Origin: Verrucomicrobiaceae bacterium UBA7681
GTDB taxonomy: Bacteria > Verrucomicrobiota > Verrucomicrobiia > Verrucomicrobiales > Verrucomicrobiaceae
DNA: 64,000 nt
Direction: 5' to 3'
Assembly: GCA_002482965.1 (NCBI GenBank)
Contig: DLGZ01000006.1
Span: forward strand, 11,807 to 75,806
Positions 54,961 through 63,607 of the stretch are shown here, piece after piece (within the stretch, counting starts at the first letter, position 1; every line of letters begins with the position of its first letter). The translations under genes and the position numbers were made by a program. The notes beneath the pieces were generated by a model. It made no database searches, was not told the DNA's origin, and saw only the letters and a program-made list of their open reading frames with translations.

Positions 54961-55713
54961 ATGAATCAAATCGACCTCAAGGATAGAGTTGCCATTGTCA
55001 CCGGTGGCGCACGCGGAATCGGCTATGCCATTGCAGAACGCCTGCTGAACTCAGGGGCGGGTGTCTGCCTGTGGGATATTGATGCGGCGGCGCTGGAAGC
55101 GGCGAAAGCTGAGCTTTCTGCTCTGGGCAAGGTGCACACGGCGACGGTGGACCTGACGAGCATCTCTTCTGTGGAGGCGGCTGCGGCTTCGACCATCGGT
55201 GCGTTTGGGAAGATCGACATTCTGGTGAACAACGCGGGCATTGCTGGAACGAACGCCAAGGTTTGGGAGACTGATCCTGCGGAATGGCAGCGAGTGCTGG
55301 CGATCAATCTGAACGGTCCTTTTCACTGCTGCCATGCGGTGGTGCCGCACATGCTCAAAAATGGGTATGGGCGGATCGTGAACATTGCGTCGATTGCGGG
55401 CAAGGAAGGGAATCCGAACGCTGCGCATTACAGTGCCTCCAAGGCGGGGGTGGTGGCATTGACGAAGTCGCTTGGCAAGGAGCTGGCCACGAGCAACATC
55501 ATTGTCAATGCGGTGACGCCTGCAGTGATCGAGACGGATATTCTGAAGCAGATGACGCAGCAGCACATTGACTACATGCTTTCGAAGATCCCGATGAACC
55601 GCTTTGGGCAAAAGGAGGAGGCGGCGGCGATGGTGGCGTGGCTGAGTTCGGAGGACTGCTCTTTCACGACGGGTGCGGTGTTTGATTTGTCGGGTGGCAG
55701 GGCGACGTATTGA
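54961..55713 (+). CDS. Short-chain dehydrogenase/reductase (SDR)
   Basis: A 250-residue classical SDR: VTGGARGIGYAI cofactor loop, NNAGIAG, the Ser in NIASIAGKEG, the YSASKAG catalytic Tyr-Lys pair and SSEDCSFTTGAVFDLSGGRATY at the end. It resembles 3-oxoacyl-ACP-reductase/2-keto-3-deoxy-L-fuconate dehydrogenase-type enzymes. No operator copy lies upstream; it follows the FKBP gene closely and is probably cotranscribed with it. Confidence 0.88.
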   Translation: MNQIDLKDRVAIVTGGARGIGYAIAERLLNSGAGVCLWDIDAAALEAAKAELSALGKVHTATVDLTSISSVEAAAASTIGAFGKIDILVNNAGIAGTNAKVWETDPAEWQRVLAINLNGPFHCCHAVVPHMLKNGYGRIVNIASIAGKEGNPNAAHYSASKAGVVALTKSLGKELATSNIIVNAVTPAVIETDILKQMTQQHIDYMLSKIPMNRFGQKEEAAAMVAWLSSEDCSFTTGAVFDLSGGRATY

Positions 55714-55870
55714 GCCGAGGCATACTCCCACGAGAACTGGTGCGGCGGGGTTCAGTGCAGACGCTGCTGGTAGGCGTGGGGTGTGGCGGCGTGCTGGGTT
55801 TGCTTCCCGGTCTTGATGGCGGGTACCAGGGTAGCCTCGCCAAGGCTCGGCGGCCCTGGGCTGCATGACG

Positions 55871-55887
55871 CATCCCCGTTGGGGATG
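55871..55887. repeat. Short intergenic palindrome
   Basis: CATCCCC-GTT-GGGGATG, a perfect 7-bp-arm hairpin, in the 277-bp non-coding stretch 55714-55990. It could terminate the SDR transcript or be a dispersed repeat; there is no U-tract after it. Nothing else is recognised in the stretch. Confidence 0.45.
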
Positions 55888-55990
55888 GGGGAAGGCGTTG
55901 GTGGTGATAATGGGGGCTGTGATTTTGCCCGATGTTTTGTAGGATGGCGAGGTGCTGATCGTTTTCGGCTTCAATCTGCGTAATTTGGGG

Positions 55991-57393
55991 ATGTCTCTGA
56001 TTATTGCTGAAAACTCCAAGGCTGGCTCGCATGACTGGCAGCTCACGCGCATGCGGCTCGACAAGAACGAGGGGGTGCTGAGGGGTATTGCTCAAGGCAG
56101 TCGGTGAAGGCGGGGGAGATGCTGGATATCTTTGTCAGCACGAAGCCGACGGCGAAGTTTAAGATCGAGATTTTTCGCACTGGCTACTATGGCGGCTGCG
56201 GTGCGCGGTTGATGACGGAGCTGGGGCCGTTTGAGGGGAAGGAGCAGGTGGTGCCGGAGATTGGAGAGAAGCGGCTGCGTGAGTGCCGATGGGAGAAGAC
56301 GACTTCGATTGCTATTCCTGAGGACTGGGTGAGCGGGGTGTATCTGGGCAGGCTGACGACTTTGCCTGAATCGGCGGACGAGCCTTACTGGCAGAGTTAC
56401 ATCGTGTTTATTGTCGCCGACGACCGGAAGGCGGACATTCTCTTTCAGTGCAGTGACAATACCTGGCAGGCCTACAACAAGTGGCCGGACGATTACTCGC
56501 TCTACACGGATCCGAAGGGGAATCAGGGGCCGTGGTCGGATGTGAGCTTTGATCGGCCGTATGGGAAGTATTCGCAGATTTACGAGAATCCGCAGTCCGT
56601 GGGCAGCGGCGAGTGGCTGTGCTTTGAGTTTCCCGCCGCCTACTGGCTGGAGAAGGATGGCTACGATGTGACCTACTGCTCGAACGCCGACATGATCACC
56701 CCGGATCACGGTTTGAAGTGCAAGGCTTTCATCAGCATCGGGCACGACGAGTATTGGGACATCCGCCAGCACGACAGCGTGGCGAAGATGCGCGATGCAG
56801 GTGTCAATCTGCTTTTCCTTTCCGGCAATTCGGTCTGCTGGGTCACGCCTTTTTCACCGAATGCTGATGGCGTTCCCAATCGGCGGGTCTTTCGCGGTGG
56901 GCCGTATGGTGGGGAGTACAAGTATGCGGTGGATCGCGAGAAGAACCATGGTCCCTACCCGCATCGTGGGCCGGATGAAGGTTATCTTATGGGAGTGCGC
57001 AACATCGACCCTGTGAACGGTGGTGGCGACTGGATTTGCGCCAAGCCTGGGCACTGGGTGTTTGAAGGCACGGGCATGAAGCAGGGTGACAGCATTCCCG
57101 GCATGATCGGCTGGGAGTATCATGGTGATGCGCCGAAGGAACTGCCCGGCCTCGAAATCATCGCCCGGGGCACGGCTTTCCAGGGCGGGCATAATCCGCA
57201 GCAGTGGCAGGCGGTGATTTTTGATGGTCCGAAGGGGAACTTTATTTTCAATGCCTCCACCATTTGGTGGGCGCAGGGCCTGAGCAAGCCGCCGGGGCAT
57301 ATGCCGGTGTGGAGCCACTACTCACGACCGCATGGCACGGATGAGCGTGTGCAGCGTATCACGGCGAATTTGCTGAGGCGGGCGATTGGGTGA
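55991..57393 (+). pseudogene. N,N-dimethylformamidase-large-subunit-like protein, frameshifted near its N-terminus
   Basis: The main open frame (from 56104, about 429 residues) has KAGEMLDIFVSTKPTAKFKIEIFRTGYYGG, QCSDNTWQAYNKWPDDYSLY, VTYCSNADMI and KAFISIGHDEYWD, typical of proteins with the N,N-dimethylformamidase beta-subunit domain. The N-terminus expected for the family is in another frame: from ATG 55991 it reads MSLIIAENSKAGSHDWQLTR and continues to NEGVLR, while the downstream frame upstream of 56104 reads GYCSRQSVKAGE. The two join if one G is added in the run of five Gs at 56071-56075. So the gene is either frameshifted or carries a sequencing error. Downstream of the shift it is intact; amide-hydrolase activity is inferred only. 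Confidence 0.75.
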
Positions 57394-58093
57394 TTCGCTT
57401 GGCATACCAAGCGTGGATCATTCCGGCTTGGAAGAAGAGCACGGGGGAGGCGAAGCCGCCAAGTTTAATAATATCGCGGATATCCTGGGGTGGCAGAACC
57501 GCCACATCTCGGGTGTAGGCTTCGCGCATTCGCTCGATCTCTTCCGGGAGGGTGATGGTGCCACTGTCCCGCATCACCTGAATCCAAAGCTCAAGGAGAC
57601 TTGGAGAATCCGTGGCTGCAGATACATCGCCGGCCAAGTCGGAACTGATCAGCATGCCCCCAGGGTGAAGGCGTGCGGCAATGTTTTGAAAGAACATGGA
57701 ACGGGCTGGACGATCCTGGATGAATTGCGAGACCAGAAATGATGTGGCGGCATCGAAGGGTTCCGTCGCTGGAAGAGTGTCGAGATAGCCTTGATGGAGG
57801 ACGCAGCGTGATAAGAAACCATGCTCCTCTGCACGGCGGCAGAGGACCTCGATCATCGCTGTGGATGGCTCTACCGCTGTGAAATGCCAGCCGGGAAATT
57901 TCTGGGCCAGATAGAGAATTTCGTTTCCTGTGCCGGCCCCGACGCAAAGAATACGCGCCGTTGGAGGGAGGGCAGTAAGCATCGTGCTCGTGAGCAGATG
58001 CAAGGCGCTGTTGAGTGGAGCCAGCCTGCTCCATTTCTGGTCATATGATGCTGCCTGTTGATCAAAAATTTCGGTGATTTTCTCTTTTTGCAT
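57359..58093 (-). CDS. Class I SAM-dependent methyltransferase
   Basis: A 244-residue cytoplasmic methyltransferase with motif I ILCVGAGTGNEILYLAQ, the acidic SAM residue in FTAVEPSTAMIEV, and FDAATSFLVSQFIQD plus LHPGGMLISSDLAGD as later motifs. The start ATG at 58093 gives MQKEKITEIFDQQAASYDQKW, the usual beginning of this family; the upstream extension adds 33 unconserved residues. It is convergent with, and overlaps by 35 bp, the DMFase-like gene. Substrate unknown. Confidence 0.87.
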   Translation of the reverse strand: MQKEKITEIFDQQAASYDQKWSRLAPLNSALHLLTSTMLTALPPTARILCVGAGTGNEILYLAQKFPGWHFTAVEPSTAMIEVLCRRAEEHGFLSRCVLHQGYLDTLPATEPFDAATSFLVSQFIQDRPARSMFFQNIAARLHPGGMLISSDLAGDVSAATDSPSLLELWIQVMRDSGTITLPEEIERMREAYTRDVAVLPPQDIRDIIKLGGFASPVLFFQAGMIHAWYAKRITQSPASANSP

Positions 58094-58236
58094 TGAACGA
58101 TGGGGGCTGCCTGAACCGAAGATGGCTGAGCTATACTCAACGCCTCCCATGCCTGCACAGGCGAAAAATTCTCTGTGCTGCACGAAAATCAAAGCTGGAT
58201 TAATCCGCCGAGTCCCGTGCGGATGGTGATCCAGAC

Positions 58237-59586
58237 TCAGGCCAGAATCGCCTTGGCCACTTCGCCGCTGACGTCGGTGAGGCGGAAGTTTCGGCCGGCG
58301 TAGCGGTAGGTGAGGCGCTCGTGATTGATGCCGAGGAGGTGGAGGACGGTGGCGTGGAGATCGTGGGTGCCGATGATGCCGGTTTCGGCGGTGTCTCCCA
58401 TGTCATTGGTGCTGCCGTAGGTGAAGCCGCCTTTCACGCCGCCACCGGCCATCCACATGGTGTAGCCGCCGCCATTGTGGCCGCGACCGTTGTAGGGTTC
58501 GTTGTCGTAGCCGCTGCCACGGCCGAATTCGCCGCCCCAGATGATGAGGGTGTCTTTGAGCATGTCGCGCTGCTTGAGGTCGGCGATCAATCCGGCGATG
58601 GGTTTGTCGATGGAGGTGCACTGGCGTGCGAGGTTGTCGCGCAGGCCATTGTGGTGATCCCAGCCGGGGGAGGTGAGCTGGATGAAGCGCACGCCTTTTT
58701 CTGCCATGCGGCGGGCCATGAGGCACTGGGTGCCGAAGCGTTCGGTGCTGCTGTCATCGATGCCGTAGAGTTCGCGAATGTGCTGTGGTTCTTTATCGAG
58801 ATCGAGCACGGCAGGGACGCTGGTCTGCATCTTGTAGGCGAGTTCGTAGCTCTGGATGATGCCTTCGATTTCGGGATTGCCGGGATCTCCGCTGAGGAGT
58901 TTGCGGTTGGCTTTTTGGATGAACTCGATTTGCTTGCGCTGCTGGGCGTCGCTAAGGCGGCCATTGCTCAGGTCTGGCACGCCGCCACCGCCGCTGCTGA
59001 GGCGTGTGCCTTGAAAGGTGGCGGGGAGAAAGGCGGAGCCGTAGTTCATGGCGCCGCCTGAGTCGGCGGCGGGATTGATGGTGACGAAGCCGGGGAGGTC
59101 TTCCGCCTGGGTGCCGAGGCCGTAGACGATCCATGCGCCCATGGAGGGGCGGACGAAGGTCTCGCTGCCGATGTGGAGCGCAACGGTGGCCATCTGATGA
59201 GCGTTGGTGCGGGTCTGCATGCCGTTGAGCATGCAGAGGTCGTCGGCGTGTTTGGCGAGTTCGGGGAACGCGTCTGAAATCATGAGGCCGCTCTTACCGC
59301 GTGGCTTGAACTCAAACACGGAGCCCATGTATTTTTTCACTTTGTCTGCCTCGGCTTTGGCGAGCTCGGGCTTGTAGTCAAAGGTGTCGAGGTGGCTGGG
59401 GCCGCCCTGCATGAACATGAAGATCACGCGCTTGGCTTTCGCGGGGAAATGCGGCTCTTTGGGTGCGAGGGGATTGAGGGTCTTTGGGGGTGCGGCGGCG
59501 CTCGCGTACTGCTGGTGAAGGGCATTGAAGGCCAGCCAGCCGAAGCCGGTGCTGGTGGATTGGAGGATGGAGCGGCGGGTGGTCAT
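58237..59586 (-). CDS. DUF1501 protein (sulfatase/alkaline-phosphatase-like fold)
   Basis: A 449-residue protein with a twin-arginine-like N-terminus (MTTRRSILQSTSTGFGWLAF) indicating export. Family landmarks are VIFMFMQGGPSHLDTFDYKPEL, GAWIVYGLGTQAEDLPGFV, FIQLTSPGWDHHNGLRDNLARQC, LIIWGGEFGRGSG and GTHDLHATVLHLLGI, which supply metal-binding Asp/His residues. DUF1501 genes are classically paired with DUF1549/DUF1553 genes, as here with 60039-61988; the function of the pair is not established. Last gene of the reverse operon; its ATG overlaps the preceding stop. Confidence 0.92.
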   Translation of the reverse strand: MTTRRSILQSTSTGFGWLAFNALHQQYASAAAPPKTLNPLAPKEPHFPAKAKRVIFMFMQGGPSHLDTFDYKPELAKAEADKVKKYMGSVFEFKPRGKSGLMISDAFPELAKHADDLCMLNGMQTRTNAHQMATVALHIGSETFVRPSMGAWIVYGLGTQAEDLPGFVTINPAADSGGAMNYGSAFLPATFQGTRLSSGGGGVPDLSNGRLSDAQQRKQIEFIQKANRKLLSGDPGNPEIEGIIQSYELAYKMQTSVPAVLDLDKEPQHIRELYGIDDSSTERFGTQCLMARRMAEKGVRFIQLTSPGWDHHNGLRDNLARQCTSIDKPIAGLIADLKQRDMLKDTLIIWGGEFGRGSGYDNEPYNGRGHNGGGYTMWMAGGGVKGGFTYGSTNDMGDTAETGIIGTHDLHATVLHLLGINHERLTYRYAGRNFRLTDVSGEVAKAILA

Positions 59587-60029
59587 GGCTTCTTCTTGAT
59601 TGGTTCAGATGCACCGGCTTCAGTCGGGAAAGGAATGGGTGTCAGCCTGTCTCCGTTTCGTTGATCTTTCGGTCTCCAGTCGCCCAGAGGCGAGCGGCGT
59701 AAGATGGTCCAGCCGCGTGCTTCCTCAAAATCGAAGAGCACTTTTTCCGCCGTATGTCCTTCATCGAAGGTCATCATCACGAGGGAATCTTCGAGAATAG
59801 TGAAGTGCGACACTAACAACCGATTATTCTTCAACTCCGACAGCAAATAGGGATGCATATCCATGGATTGAATCTTGCGCACCAATTGCTGAACTTGGGG
59901 TGGCATTTCAGCAACTCTAGCTTCCCAGTTTACCTCGCTTGAGTGGATGAGTGTCTCGGCTTTTAGCTGAGCGGCGAAGCTCAGAGCGCAAATCATCAGA
60001 AGAGGCCGGGCAAGGAGTGGATTCATCAT
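59583..60029 (-). CDS. Small secreted protein of unknown function
   Basis: A 148-residue protein with a signal peptide (MNPLLARPLLMICALSFAAQLKA; either of two adjacent ATGs may start it). The mature part contains VAEMPPQVQQLVRKIQSMDMHPYLLSELKNNRLLVSHFTILEDSLVMMTFDEG, reading like a small alpha/beta domain, and a proline- and lysine-rich tail. I do not recognise the family. It lies between the DUF1553 and DUF1501 genes (9-bp gap, ATGA overlap), an unusual insertion into that gene pair. Confidence 0.65.
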   Translation of the reverse strand: MMNPLLARPLLMICALSFAAQLKAETLIHSSEVNWEARVAEMPPQVQQLVRKIQSMDMHPYLLSELKNNRLLVSHFTILEDSLVMMTFDEGHTAEKVLFDFEEARGWTILRRSPLGDWRPKDQRNGDRLTPIPFPTEAGASEPIKKKP

Positions 60030-60038
60030 CGTAGAGGG

Positions 60039-61988
60039 TTAAAACACATATCTGAACTCTGCTGTGCCCAGCAATGCCTGTACCAGCACTTCGAGCCCGA
60101 GTTCACGTTTGAGCGCTTCTGCATCACTAAGTTCTTCGCTGCCAGGCTCGCGATTCAAGACGAGGCGATAGGCTGCTTTGACATCGTTCCTGGCCTGAGT
60201 GGCGATTTCGGCCGCCACTTCTGACACGAACTCATTGTTCATGAAAAAGAGTGACTGTGGGGCGACGGTGGTCACATCGCGCTGGCCTTTGATCTGGGTG
60301 GGGCCGGGGAAGTCGAAGGTGCTGAAGAGTTCGGGGATGTTGTCGCGGACGACGGGGAGGTAGATGGTGCGGTAGGGATCTTCGGGGCTGAGGAGGCCGC
60401 GTGTGAGGCCATGGCGACCTTTGCCGCCGGTGCCTGCGACTTGGATGCCGGTGGGGCGGTCGAAGGTGAGCTTTCCGGCGAGTTGGAGGAGGGTGTCTCG
60501 CAGGGGTTCGAGTTCGAGGCGCTTGGGATTCATGCGCCAGTGCAATTTGTTGCCGGCGTCGGGGTGCTCGGGATTGCCGGTGCTGGCGAGACGGTAGGTG
60601 CGGCTGAGCATCAGGGTGCGGATCATTTTCTTCATGGACCAGCCGCCTTCGACGAAACGAATGGCGAGGTGGTCGAGGAGTTCGGGATGCGTGGGATCGC
60701 TGCCGGTGATGCCGAAGTCATCGACGGTGCGGACGATGCCTTCGCCGAAGAGATGCTGCCAGAGGCGATTGACGGCGACGCGTGAGGTGAGGGGATGGGT
60801 GGGCTGGGTCATCCATTGGGCGAGTTCGAGGCGGCCGGAGGAAGTGGAAGGGATTTTTGGCAGCGGGGGCAGGGCGGGCATGCCGAACTTGCCGCGTTCG
60901 GGAGCGGCTTTGCGGTCAAAGGGATCGCCACCGACGGCGAGTTCGCAGTCTTTGATCTCGCCGTCGATGACGCCCATGCAGAAGTGGGGATCGACATCGT
61001 AGCGGATGGTGGTCTTTGGATTTCCAAGGGCGCGAATGTCATCCATGGAGTGAATGCCTGCGGGGAGTTTGGAGGGCGGGCCGATGGGTTCATCGAGCTT
61101 GGTGGGGAGATCGACGAGCATCTCGGGATCGACATAGCCGGAGCCGTTCATGTCGCTGCGGTTTGCCTGACCGGGCAGGGTGCGGCTGCTGTAGAAGATG
61201 CCTGCGAGGGCATAGTAGTCCTGCTGGCTGACGGGCTCAGTTTTGTGATCGTGGCAGCGTGCGCAGCTCAGGGTGAGGCCGAGGAAGGCGCGTGAGACGA
61301 CATCGATTTGGTCATCCACTTGGTCGAGGACGAACTGCTCGTAGCTGCCTTCTTGGAGATTGACGCTGCCGAGTGCGAGCATGCCGGTGCCGACGATTTG
61401 ATCGCGCTTTTGCAGGACGGTGGTGGCGGGGAGGAGATCGCCTGCGAGCTGCTCGGCGACGAAGCGGGTGTAGGGTTTGTCGGCGTTGAGGGAATCGATG
61501 ACCCAGTCGCGGTAGCGCCAGGAGTAGGTGAAGGGGGCATTCCACACGCGGCCCACGCTATCGGCATAGCGGACGACATCGAGCCAGTGGCGTGCCCAGC
61601 GTTCGCCGAAGCGTTCGGACTGGAGGAAGGCATCGACGACTTTGGCGAAGGCGAGGTCGTCGGAGGCGGAGTCGCGGATGAAGCTGTCGATTTCTTCCTG
61701 AGTGGGAGGGAGGCCCCGGAGGTCGAAGGAGGCGCGGCGGATGAGGGTGAGGCGTGGGACATCGCCGATGGGGTGGAGGTTGTCTTTTTCGAGGCGGGCG
61801 AGGATGAAGCGGTCGATGTCGTCTTTGGGCCAGGCGGTGTCTTTGACGGCTGGGATGGCAGGACGCAGTATGCGCTGGTAGGACCAGGGGGTGGGGTTTT
61901 CGTATTCTTCGGCGGCTTGCAGAGGTGTTGCAAAGAGATGCACCGCAGAGATCAGGAGAACGCAGAGGGGATGGATGCGGGGCTTCAT
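60039..61988 (-). CDS. DUF1549/DUF1553 cytochrome-type protein
   Basis: A 649-residue exported protein with a signal peptide (about 1-26). The DUF1549 domain (about 55-250) contains WPKDDIDRFILARLEKDNL, LIRRASFDLRGLPPTQEEID and a haem-type motif CARCHDHK near residue 242. The DUF1553 domain (about 380-620) contains LAQWMTQPTHPLTSRVAVNRLWQHLFGEGIVRTVDDFG and HPELLDHLAIRFVEGGWSMKKMIRTLMLSRTYR. The N-terminal PSCyt1 domain often fused in this family is absent. Functional partner of the DUF1501 protein by synteny. Located 29 bp after the pectate-lyase-like gene. Confidence 0.92.
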   Translation of the reverse strand: MKPRIHPLCVLLISAVHLFATPLQAAEEYENPTPWSYQRILRPAIPAVKDTAWPKDDIDRFILARLEKDNLHPIGDVPRLTLIRRASFDLRGLPPTQEEIDSFIRDSASDDLAFAKVVDAFLQSERFGERWARHWLDVVRYADSVGRVWNAPFTYSWRYRDWVIDSLNADKPYTRFVAEQLAGDLLPATTVLQKRDQIVGTGMLALGSVNLQEGSYEQFVLDQVDDQIDVVSRAFLGLTLSCARCHDHKTEPVSQQDYYALAGIFYSSRTLPGQANRSDMNGSGYVDPEMLVDLPTKLDEPIGPPSKLPAGIHSMDDIRALGNPKTTIRYDVDPHFCMGVIDGEIKDCELAVGGDPFDRKAAPERGKFGMPALPPLPKIPSTSSGRLELAQWMTQPTHPLTSRVAVNRLWQHLFGEGIVRTVDDFGITGSDPTHPELLDHLAIRFVEGGWSMKKMIRTLMLSRTYRLASTGNPEHPDAGNKLHWRMNPKRLELEPLRDTLLQLAGKLTFDRPTGIQVAGTGGKGRHGLTRGLLSPEDPYRTIYLPVVRDNIPELFSTFDFPGPTQIKGQRDVTTVAPQSLFFMNNEFVSEVAAEIATQARNDVKAAYRLVLNREPGSEELSDAEALKRELGLEVLVQALLGTAEFRYVF

Positions 61989-62017
61989 GGCCGATGGTTG
62001 TTCTTCGATGTTTCGCC

Positions 62018-63574
62018 TCAGTGTTTTGCCTTGAGCCAGGTGCTGAGGGCTTTCACATTTTGGACGAAGTCGAGGCTGTAGATGACGCCACCGGTGGGTT
62101 TTGTTTTCTTACCGCTGGTGTCGCGCATCCAGCCGCGTTCTTCATCGGTGACGGGCCAGGAGCCATCGGGCTTTTGTTCCTTCAAGATCGTTGCGATGTC
62201 CGAATCGGTGGGGGGCGAGGACCAGCGTTCTTTTTCGGTGCGGGGAAAGATGACGGGCTCGATTCGTGCGATTTTTTTACCGAAGGACTCGATGGTGTCG
62301 AGTTCGCTGTCCCATTTCCAGCCGTAGTTGGAGGAGGCTTTTTGGTCGGAGTAAGTGAGGATGAAACCTTTGCCGCCTGCGCCGCGCTCGAAGTAAAGGG
62401 GCTTGTTGGTTTGGAGTTCGTAGTAGCGGGCGATCTGGCCATTTGAGAGCAAGGATTGACGCAGGTAGGCAATCGCGCGTGGCAGCGGGGTGAGGTATTT
62501 CTTGTCGCCTGTGGCTGCGGCGAGTTTGAGCAGTGCCCACATGGCGGACTGGCTTTCGCGACCGCAGATGGCGCTGGGTTCGAAGGCGCGGCTCCAGGAG
62601 GGGTGCATGTCGGCATCGTACTGCTGGGCCCAGGCGGGCTGGGGATCGGGCATTTGTGAGTTGATGAGGAAGTCGCCACCGCGTTTTGCAGCAGCGAGGT
62701 ATTTCGCATCGCCTCGGAGCTGTGATGCGAGGAGGAGCGTGCTCATCAAGGTGGCGTGGGTGTTGTCGTTGAGGACGTAGCAGCCGGTGAAGTCCTTGGG
62801 CCACTTGCGCGGCCAGTCGGCGGGATAACAGGCAGGCTTGATGGGATACATGGCGAGAGGTGGCGGTGAACTCGGCCAGGTGTCCCAGTTCGCGCTCCAG
62901 CCTCCGGCTGGATATTGGGTGGCGATGATCGCGCTCAGGGCGAAGTCGGCGGCTTCTTTGATCTCGTCGTCTTTGCCGCCGAGGGCGTGATCGACACGTA
63001 TTAGCAATCGGGTGGCGGCCTGCGAGACATCATCATCGAAAGTGGAGTAGTTGTTTTTGTTCTGGTGCTTGATCCAGAGGTGCCAGCCGGCTTCGCCCTG
63101 CGGGGCTTTTTTGCGCTCGATGAGCTTGCCGTCTTCGTCGCGGCGATAGAGTTGGGATGCGCGGTTCTTTGAATCGAAATGGCCTGAGTAATCCCAGCCG
63201 CCGGAGGCTAGTTGGCTGCGTGATACAGCGTGTGCTGCTTCTACTGCGGCAGCGAGGCATTTTTCATCCTTGGTTGCTTCGTATGCGTCGAGCATGGCCA
63301 TGCCGACGGCGGGAGTGCCGGGGGGCTGAATCCAGATGGTGTCGGGGGCGGGGATGCCTTCGGCTTCGCGCAGGGTGAAGTCGGCGCTGTAGCGATAGAC
63401 GTAGCCGCCGTGGGTCGAGGCGTGGGAGTGGTAGAAGGAAACGGCTTTGGTGGCCGCTGCGGTGACTTCAGCGGGAGTCGCGGCTGTGGCGAGTGACGGA
63501 ATGACGAAGACTGAAATCAGAATGCCGAAAGACGAACCCAGCATCGAGCGGTGGTTGGAGGCTGAGTTCGACAT
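62018..63574 (-). CDS. Pectate lyase-like protein (PL10-type, PF09492-like)
   Basis: A 518-residue exported protein with a signal segment (about 11-32). The N-terminal part (HGGYVYRYSADFTLREAEG ... DTIWIQPPGTPAVGMAMLDAYEATKD ... QLASGGWDYSGHFD) and the helical toroid pattern (NDNTHATLMSTLLLASQ, LPRAIAYLRQS) match polysaccharide lyase family 10-like proteins of Planctomycetes and Verrucomicrobia. Whether pectate is the true substrate is uncertain, since these environmental members are uncharacterised. 29 bp before the DUF1553 gene and 33 bp after an ExbD-like gene, so cotranscription is likely. ATG at 63574 or at 63544. Confidence 0.75.
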   Translation of the reverse strand: MSNSASNHRSMLGSSFGILISVFVIPSLATAATPAEVTAAATKAVSFYHSHASTHGGYVYRYSADFTLREAEGIPAPDTIWIQPPGTPAVGMAMLDAYEATKDEKCLAAAVEAAHAVSRSQLASGGWDYSGHFDSKNRASQLYRRDEDGKLIERKKAPQGEAGWHLWIKHQNKNNYSTFDDDVSQAATRLLIRVDHALGGKDDEIKEAADFALSAIIATQYPAGGWSANWDTWPSSPPPLAMYPIKPACYPADWPRKWPKDFTGCYVLNDNTHATLMSTLLLASQLRGDAKYLAAAKRGGDFLINSQMPDPQPAWAQQYDADMHPSWSRAFEPSAICGRESQSAMWALLKLAAATGDKKYLTPLPRAIAYLRQSLLSNGQIARYYELQTNKPLYFERGAGGKGFILTYSDQKASSNYGWKWDSELDTIESFGKKIARIEPVIFPRTEKERWSSPPTDSDIATILKEQKPDGSWPVTDEERGWMRDTSGKKTKPTGGVIYSLDFVQNVKALSTWLKAKH

Positions 63575-63607
63575 TGGAAAGGATTTGTTTCGCTTCGCAG
63601 CATCCCC

